NCBI RefSeq assembly: GCF_003002925.1
Contig: NZ_PVTK01000001.1
Span: 930,001 to 994,000, forward strand
Direction: 5' to 3'
Origin: Vreelandella songnenensis
GTDB lineage: Bacteria; Pseudomonadota; Gammaproteobacteria; Pseudomonadales; Halomonadaceae
Length of the DNA stretch: 64,000 nucleotides
The notes beneath the pieces are model-generated. The model saw only the letters and a program-made list of their open reading frames with translations, ran no database searches and was not told the origin of the DNA. The translations under genes were made by a program, and so were the position numbers. Below, piece by piece: positions 58,999 through 64,000 of the stretch; position 1 is the first letter of the stretch; each line of letters opens with the position of its first letter.

Positions 58999-60329
58999 AC
59001 CTGAGCCCTGAATTACTCGCCCTTGCGATGTTCGGCGGTCTGCTGGTCGGGCTGTTCATGGGCCATCCGCTGGCTTTCGTGCTGGGTGGTGTGGCGGTGA
59101 TAGGCGCCTTTCTGGGCCCCGGCGAGCGGGTGCTGGGCACCCTGATCAACAATATCTACGGCAATGCCATGGATAACTACGTGCTGGTGGCGATACCGCT
59201 TTTTATCCTCATGGCGCGCTTTCTGAACGACTCCGGCGTGACCGAGCGCATGTTCGACGCCATGCGTCTGCTGCTGGCCAACCTGCGCGGCGGGCTGGCA
59301 CTGACCGTGGTCATCGTTTCAGTACTGCTGGCCGCCACGACCGGCATCGTTGGCGCGTCGATTGCGGTGATGGGCATGATCGCGCTGGTGCCCATGCTCA
59401 AGTACGGTTACAACAAGGAGCTCAGCGCCGGGGTGATCATGGCCAGCGGCTGCCTGGGCATTCTGATTCCACCGAGCATCATGCTGATCCTGATGGCGAG
59501 CTACTCGCCGGTATCGGTAGGCGCGCTGTTTGCCGGTGCCATGGTGCCGGGGCTGATGCTGGGCGTGATGTATGCGCTTTACGTGCTGCTGGTCTGCCAC
59601 TTCAAACCCGCTTTTGGGCCGCCGGTACCCAGAGAGGAGCGTGCTGAAGTGAGTACGCGCCAGTTGCTGATTATGCTAGGCAAGTACGTGGTGCCGCCCA
59701 TGTCGCTGATTCTTGGCGTGCTGGGGGCGCTGTTCACCGGCGTGGCCACGGCAACAGAAGCCTCCGCCATCGGTGTTTTCATCGCCTTCGTGCTGTTTCT
59801 GATCTTTGGCGACCGCAGGCTTTCCACCTGTTTCAAGACGCTGCTGGAGGCGGGCAAGACCACCACCATGGTGATGCTGGTGCTGGTGGGCGCGACGGCA
59901 TTTACCGGCGTGTTCTCCAGAGGCGGCGGCATGCAGGTGATTCAGGATCTGCTGCTGACCATGCCCGGCGGCACTACCGGTGCGCTGATCATGATGCTGC
60001 TGCTGGTGTTCGTGCTGGGCATGTTTCTCGACTGGACAGGCATCGTGCTGCTGAGCTTTCCGATCATGCTCCCGATCATCCAGCAGATGGGCGTCGACCC
60101 GCTGTGGTTCGTGGTGATGGTGGCGGTAGTGCTGCAGACGTCGTTTCTTACCCCGCCATTTGGCTATGCGCTGTTTTATCTCAAGGGTGTGGCCCCGCCC
60201 GGCGTGGAGATAGTCGATCTCTACAAGGCCGTGGTGCCTTTCGTGGTGCTGATTCTGCTGGCCTGCCTGCTGATGGCCTTCTTCCCCGTTCTGGTCACCG
60301 GGCTGCCAAGCCTGATGGTCGGCTATTAG
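58995..60329 (+). CDS. dctM: TRAP transporter large permease DctM
   Basis: A 444-residue ion transporter-superfamily permease with about 12 helices and re-entrant loops. Motifs such as GHPLAFVLGG at the start, GCLGILIPPSIMLILMAS (shortened: GILIPPSIML) and TPPFGYALFYLKGV near the end are family standard. It uses a Na+ or H+ gradient to drive carboxylate uptake. It is coupled to dctQ and followed by a hairpin terminator. Confidence 0.94.
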   Translation: MNLSPELLALAMFGGLLVGLFMGHPLAFVLGGVAVIGAFLGPGERVLGTLINNIYGNAMDNYVLVAIPLFILMARFLNDSGVTERMFDAMRLLLANLRGGLALTVVIVSVLLAATTGIVGASIAVMGMIALVPMLKYGYNKELSAGVIMASGCLGILIPPSIMLILMASYSPVSVGALFAGAMVPGLMLGVMYALYVLLVCHFKPAFGPPVPREERAEVSTRQLLIMLGKYVVPPMSLILGVLGALFTGVATATEASAIGVFIAFVLFLIFGDRRLSTCFKTLLEAGKTTTMVMLVLVGATAFTGVFSRGGGMQVIQDLLLTMPGGTTGALIMMLLLVFVLGMFLDWTGIVLLSFPIMLPIIQQMGVDPLWFVVMVAVVLQTSFLTPPFGYALFYLKGVAPPGVEIVDLYKAVVPFVVLILLACLLMAFFPVLVTGLPSLMVGY

Positions 60330-60338
60330 ACGCCCTTC

Positions 60339-60365
60339 CGCCCCCGGCATGCTGCGGGGGCTTCT
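60339..60365 (+). terminator. dctM terminator
   Basis: Seven-bp GCCCCCG/CGGGGGC stem with an eight-base loop just after the TRAP operon, followed by TTCTT. The T-run is short, so the call is moderate. Confidence 0.55.
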
Positions 60366-60481
60366 TGCCTGCACGCATTATTTGCGTACCGCTATCAACA
60401 GCTGCCACTCCGCCTGCCAAGTGATACTCTTTGCGCCTGTAATTCATTCGCAGCAAGGCTTCGCCTGCCCAAGGAGACACC

Positions 60482-62170
60482 GTGACGCTACCTGACCACC
60501 GCTCTTTACCGGTGTTTCCTGCACGTCTCAGACGCTCACTCAACCCCTGGGTGATAGTACTTTCAGGTGTCGCGCTGGTGGTGGCGCTTCCCATTCTGGT
60601 GGTGTTCGGGCATATCGTGGTGCCCGCCGGCGGCGTATGGCAGCACCTGGCAAGTACCGTGCTGCCCCGCTATCTGAGCAACACCTTTTGGCTGGTCAGC
60701 GGGGTGGGCGTAGGCACGCTGGTGATAGGCACCGGCTGTGCATGGCTGGTGGTCATGTGCCGGTTTCCCGGCAAGCGGCTCTTCGAGTGGGCGCTGTTGC
60801 TGCCGCTGGCGGTGCCTACCTACGTGATTGCCTACGCCTATACCGACTTCCTGCAATTTGCCGGCCCCCTGCAGAGCGCGCTTCGCGGCTGGTTTGGCTG
60901 GCAGCACGGCGACTACTACTTTCCCAATATCCGCTCGCTGGGCGGGGCCACCACGCTGATTACGCTGGTGCTCTACCCGTATGTCTATCTGCTGGCCCGG
61001 GCGTCGTTTCTTGAGCAGTCGGTTGGCGTGCTGGATGTGGGGCGCACCCTTGGGCGTGGCCCCTGGCAGCTGTTTGTCACCGTTGCCGTGCCGCTTGCCC
61101 GCCCCGCGCTGGTGGGTGGCGTTTCGCTGGTGCTGATGGAAACCCTGAACGAGTTCGGGGCGGTACAGTTTTTTGGTGTGGATACCTTTACGACCGGCAT
61201 TTACCGTACCTGGTTTGGTCTGGGCGAGCCGGTGGCTGCCGCTCAGCTGGCGGCCTGCCTGCTGGCCTTCGTGATTGCCTTGGTACTGCTTGAGCGCTGG
61301 TCGCGGGGCAGGCGGCGCTACTTTCATACCTCCAGCCGCTACCAGCAGTTGCCCGAGTACCGGCTGACAGGCTGGGCTGCCCTGGGGGCCACGCTTGCGT
61401 GCCTGCTGCCCATTCTGGTGGGTTTTCTGATGCCTTCAGGCATTCTGCTCAATCTGGCCATTCAGCAGGGCGACAGCCTGTTTGGCACGCGCTTCATCCG
61501 CTTTGCCATCAACAGCTTGAGCCTTTCCGCGGTGGCGGCACTGATTGCGGTGAGTCTGGCAGTGGTGCTCAGCTACGGCGTTCGGCTGTATGACACGCCC
61601 ACCACCCGGCTGTTTTCCCGCATTGCCGCCATGGGCTACGCCATTCCAGGCTCGGTGGTGGCCGTGGGCATTCTGATTCCGTTTGCCTGGCTGGATCACA
61701 CGCTCAACAGCTGGCTGCACGCCCATTACGGCAAGATCGTCGGGCTGGTATTCAGCGGTTCGGCGTTTATCCTGATTTACGCTTACGTGGTGCGCTTTCT
61801 GGCGGTCTCGTTCAACGCGGTGGAAGCAAGCCTTGGCAAGGTAACCCCCAGCATGGACGCCGCGTCGCGCACCCTTGGGCAAACCGCCGGCGGCACGCTG
61901 CGCCATATCCATACGCCGCTGATGCGCAGCAGCTTGCTGGCGGCCGGTATTCTAGTGTTCGTGGATGTGATGAAGGAGCTGCCCGCCACGATTATCCTGC
62001 GCCCGTTCAACTTCGACACGCTGGCGGTCAGGGCACATAGCCTGGCCTCGGATGAGCGTCTGGCCGAGGCCTCGACCGCGTCACTGACCATTGTAGTGGT
62101 CGGCATTGTGCCGGTGATCCTGCTGAGCCTCGCCATGCGCCGGGCACGGCCGGCCAGCAGTACCGCTTAG
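60482..62170 (+). CDS. fbpB: Ferric-iron ABC transporter permease
   Basis: A 562-residue inner-membrane permease with two tandem BPD_transp_1 domains (about 65-260 and 345-545), about 12 helices in all, as in FbpB/SfuB. The cytoplasmic EAA-type loops are in ...DVGRTLGRGPWQ (near 180) and ...DAASRTLGQTAGG (near 460). The start is GTG at 60482 with AAGGAG six bases before it. It faces fbpC, with a four-base 3' overlap. No other transport gene stands upstream of it. Confidence 0.9.
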   Translation: MTLPDHRSLPVFPARLRRSLNPWVIVLSGVALVVALPILVVFGHIVVPAGGVWQHLASTVLPRYLSNTFWLVSGVGVGTLVIGTGCAWLVVMCRFPGKRLFEWALLLPLAVPTYVIAYAYTDFLQFAGPLQSALRGWFGWQHGDYYFPNIRSLGGATTLITLVLYPYVYLLARASFLEQSVGVLDVGRTLGRGPWQLFVTVAVPLARPALVGGVSLVLMETLNEFGAVQFFGVDTFTTGIYRTWFGLGEPVAAAQLAACLLAFVIALVLLERWSRGRRRYFHTSSRYQQLPEYRLTGWAALGATLACLLPILVGFLMPSGILLNLAIQQGDSLFGTRFIRFAINSLSLSAVAALIAVSLAVVLSYGVRLYDTPTTRLFSRIAAMGYAIPGSVVAVGILIPFAWLDHTLNSWLHAHYGKIVGLVFSGSAFILIYAYVVRFLAVSFNAVEASLGKVTPSMDAASRTLGQTAGGTLRHIHTPLMRSSLLAAGILVFVDVMKELPATIILRPFNFDTLAVRAHSLASDERLAEASTASLTIVVVGIVPVILLSLAMRRARPASSTA

Positions 62171-63279
62171 GCGCTTTCGCCTGCGCTTTTGAAGATGAAG
62201 ACCTGAGAGTGGTCGAGGTCGATATCCACCGGCTGGCCCTCGGCAGGCAGAAAAACGCCCGGCACGCGGGCATGCAGGTGGGCCTCCTGGCCATCTTCGC
62301 CGTGCACGCAGAGATGGATCAGACTGCTGCGCCCCAGCAGTTTGGCCATCACCACATGGCTATGGTCGTGCGCCGTGGTCGGTAGATCGCGCACGGCAAG
62401 CTTTAGCGCCTCGGGGCGAATCATCACTTCCACTTCGCTGCCTTCCGGCAGCCAGCTTGCGTCGATTTTCCCCATGGGCGTTTGCACGCACCCGCCGTGA
62501 ATACGCCCGGCGAGCGTATTGACCTCGCCAAAGAACGTCACGACGAAAGGGTCGACCGGTTCGCAGTAAAGTTCACGGGGCGTGCCGGTCTGAACGATGC
62601 GGCCATCGCGCATCAATGCAATCCGGTCGGCCATGAACATGGCCTCTTCGGGGTCGTGGGTGACCAGCAGCGTGGCCGATCCGAGCTTTTTCAGCACGTG
62701 CAGGGTGTCATCGCGAATGCGGTCGCGCAGCCTTGCATCCAGGCTGGAGAAAGGCTCATCGAGCAGCATCAGCTGCGGCCGGGGCGCCAGCGCTCGGGCC
62801 AGTGCTACGCGCTGCTGCTGGCCGCCGGAGAGCTGATGCGGATAGCTTTGCGCGTAGCCCGCCATGCCCAGCTGCTCAAGCAGGGCCAGCGCCTGTTCAT
62901 GGCGCGCCCGTGCCGGCAAGTGCTTCAGGCCAAAGCTTACGTTTTCCAGCACGCTCAGGTGCGGGAAAAGGGCTGAGTCCTGAAAGGCGAGTCCGACGCC
63001 GCGCTTTTCCGGCGGCACGTGGCGCTGGCCGGGGGCGGCTATGCAGCGCCCTTCCAGACTGACCTGCCCTTCCTGCAAGACCTCAAGCCCGGCGGCAATG
63101 CGCAGCAGCGTGGTCTTACCGCAGCCCGAAGGCCCCAGGAGGCAAACCACTTCGCCGGGGGCAATCTCCAGATCAATCCCCTTCACCACCTGGCGGGTAT
63201 CAAAGATATGCCGCACACCGGAAAGCGACAGTGCCGCCGCGTGAGCCGTTTTATCCGGAAGAGATGCAGTGATCGCCAT
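62167..63279 (-). CDS. fbpC: Ferric-iron ABC transporter ATP-binding protein
   Basis: A 370-residue ATPase with Walker A GPSGCGKT (49-56), Q-loop in AFQDSALFPH, signature LSGGQQQRV near residue 140, Walker B LMLLDEPFSSLD and H-loop VTHDPEEAM. A TOBE-type regulatory domain fills the C-terminal 130 residues. This architecture is the FbpC/CysA/PotA group; iron is inferred from the neighbouring genes. ATG 63279 has AAGGTG upstream. It is divergent from fbpA and shares a 210-base region with it. Confidence 0.9.
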   Translation of the reverse strand: MAITASLPDKTAHAAALSLSGVRHIFDTRQVVKGIDLEIAPGEVVCLLGPSGCGKTTLLRIAAGLEVLQEGQVSLEGRCIAAPGQRHVPPEKRGVGLAFQDSALFPHLSVLENVSFGLKHLPARARHEQALALLEQLGMAGYAQSYPHQLSGGQQQRVALARALAPRPQLMLLDEPFSSLDARLRDRIRDDTLHVLKKLGSATLLVTHDPEEAMFMADRIALMRDGRIVQTGTPRELYCEPVDPFVVTFFGEVNTLAGRIHGGCVQTPMGKIDASWLPEGSEVEVMIRPEALKLAVRDLPTTAHDHSHVVMAKLLGRSSLIHLCVHGEDGQEAHLHARVPGVFLPAEGQPVDIDLDHSQVFIFKSAGESA

Positions 63280-63331
63280 CGTGTCACCTTCAGCATGCCT
63301 GACCGGCAAAAAACGGGTTCAGGCGTTAAAC

Positions 63332-63350
63332 GTTAATGCATTGTATTTTC
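63332..63350 (-). promoter_or_regulatory. Fur-box-like site upstream of fbpC
   Basis: Read on the minus strand, the 19 bases match the Fur consensus GATAATGATAATCATTATC at 12 of 19 positions by eye, strongest in the outer arms (GAAAAT and CATTA). It lies 53 bases before fbpC. Confidence 0.45.
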
Positions 63351-63458
63351 ATGGAGGGCGTTATGCACGCGGGGTTGCAGTGAAGCGAACGCGTCGTTCT
63401 TATTTTCACTTGACCTCACTTCACTGAACGGCTTCAATGCAAACACCGTAATGCAACT

Positions 63459-63477
63459 TATTATCATAATCATTTAG
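63459..63477 (+). promoter_or_regulatory. Fur-box-like site upstream of fbpA
   Basis: TATTATCATAATCATTTAG matches the Fur consensus at 13 of 19 positions by eye, including an unbroken ATAATCATT. It sits 12 bases before the fbpA start codon, so it would cover the leader and ribosome site region. Iron-dependent repression is inferred. Confidence 0.6.
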
Positions 63478-63489
63478 GGTGCTAAGCAT

Positions 63490-64000
63490 ATGAAAACAAC
63501 ACGCCTTTCAGTGTCCATGGCAGCGATCATGGCAGGCGCCGGCGTTGCCGGCAGCGCGCTGGCGGATGAGCTGAATATCTATTCAGCCCGCCACTACGAT
63601 GCCGACGAGCAGCTCTATCAGGCCTTCACCGAAGAGACCGGCATCGAGGTCAATCTGCTGGAGGGCGACTCCGACCAGTTGATCGAACGCATTCAGCGCG
63701 AAGGAGTGGCAAGCCCCGCCGACGTGATGATCACCGTGGATGCCGGTCGCCTGTGGCGCGCCGAGCAGGAAGGCATTTTCCAGAGTGTGGAATCCGACGT
63801 GCTCAACGAACGCCTGCCTGAAGCCATGCGCCATCCTGACGGGCTGTGGTTTGGCTTCAGCCAGCGCGCCCGGGTGATTTTCTACAACCTGGAAAACTTC
63901 GACCCTGAGCAGATCGACACCTACGAAGACCTGGCCGACCCTTCCTTTGAAGGCCAGGTGTGCATTCGCTCATCGAACAATATCTACAACCAGTCGCTGT
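63490..64000 (+). CDS. fbpA: Ferric-iron ABC transporter substrate-binding protein, 3' partial
   Basis: Periplasmic ferric-ion-binding protein. The gene runs off the right end; 170 codons are visible of about 335 expected. A signal peptide (about 1-25, ending GSALA) is followed by DELNIYSARHYDAD, the usual mature start of FbpA/IdiA/FutA proteins, in which the His is an iron-ligand candidate. EGDSDQLIERIQREG and ADVMITVDAGRLW are also family typical. The conserved Tyr ligands lie beyond the window. A Fur-like site stands just upstream. Confidence 0.93.
   Translation, partial: MKTTRLSVSMAAIMAGAGVAGSALADELNIYSARHYDADEQLYQAFTEETGIEVNLLEGDSDQLIERIQREGVASPADVMITVDAGRLWRAEQEGIFQSVESDVLNERLPEAMRHPDGLWFGFSQRARVIFYNLENFDPEQIDTYEDLADPSFEGQVCIRSSNNIYNQSL

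Noticed and set aside
60435..60460. Possible Fur box before fbpB around GTAATTCATTC
   Set aside because: Spacing is off by one base and the match is too poor to list.

Overview
The window is chromosomal DNA from a GC-rich gammaproteobacterium, most likely a halomonad (Halomonas/Vreelandella group). The evidence is the ubiE-ubiJ-ubiB-hisE-tatABC block, a Pseudomonas-type FabY next to coaD, a BCCT betaine/choline-type carrier, a TRAP transporter, and protein sequences that resemble oceanospirillales/pseudomonad housekeeping genes. I see no rRNA, tRNA, insertion sequence, prophage or CRISPR array. Almost all of the window is ordinary core genome and I did not find a clearly new system. The observations worth a second look are small genes, regulatory sites and unusual gene neighbourhoods.

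Layout. 1-3.75 kb: end of a carotenoid cluster (crtY partial, crtI, crtB; crtZ convergent), predicted to make zeaxanthin. 3.8-7.1 kb: tadA, a TesB thioesterase, malic enzyme, rpmE. 7.2-14.6 kb: priA, argS with a SPOR-domain protein, hslVU, a DUF971 protein. 14.8-19.8 kb: ubiquinone synthesis and Tat export genes with hisE between them. 19.9-25.1 kb: elbB, hemB, ppk1 and metR; ppk1 has a Pho-box-like site and metR has a consensus MetR site just before its start codon. 25.1-27.5 kb: RstAB-like two-component system. 27.7-33.6 kb: small proteins, retropepsin-like protease, UMF1-type MFS carrier, BCCT carrier with a tiny membrane protein behind it, AEC carrier. 33.7-39.6 kb: glnE, dgkA, dacB (PBP4), an SMR pump and a TrmB-like methyltransferase. 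39.7-43.8 kb: fabY, coaD, YfhL-type ferredoxin, MATE pump. 43.9-47.5 kb: AtoE-type carrier, hotdog thioesterase, a voltage-sensor-like membrane protein, LysE exporter. 47.4-51.3 kb: I78 inhibitor lipoprotein, entericidin, HIT protein, and a minus-strand operon of two lipoproteins, DUF1007 protein and NicO-type metal exporter. 51.4-57 kb: glycerate kinase, dps, pepD, tmcA. 57.3-60.3 kb: TRAP dctPQM. 60.5-64 kb: ferric-iron ABC transporter with its three genes in three orientations and two Fur-like sites.

Many genes are coupled by ATGA overlaps (crtI/crtB, ubiJ/ubiB, tatB/tatC, fabY/coaD, dctQ/dctM, the TrmB-like gene/SMR gene, the two lipoproteins). Several convergent pairs overlap at their 3' ends (crtB/crtZ, metR/histidine kinase, LysE/I78, HIT/NicO, fbpB/fbpC). 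Several genes start with TTG or GTG, and in most of these the choice is supported by a well-placed Shine-Dalgarno sequence. Functions are assigned by recognising motifs and family sequence by eye. No database search was run.
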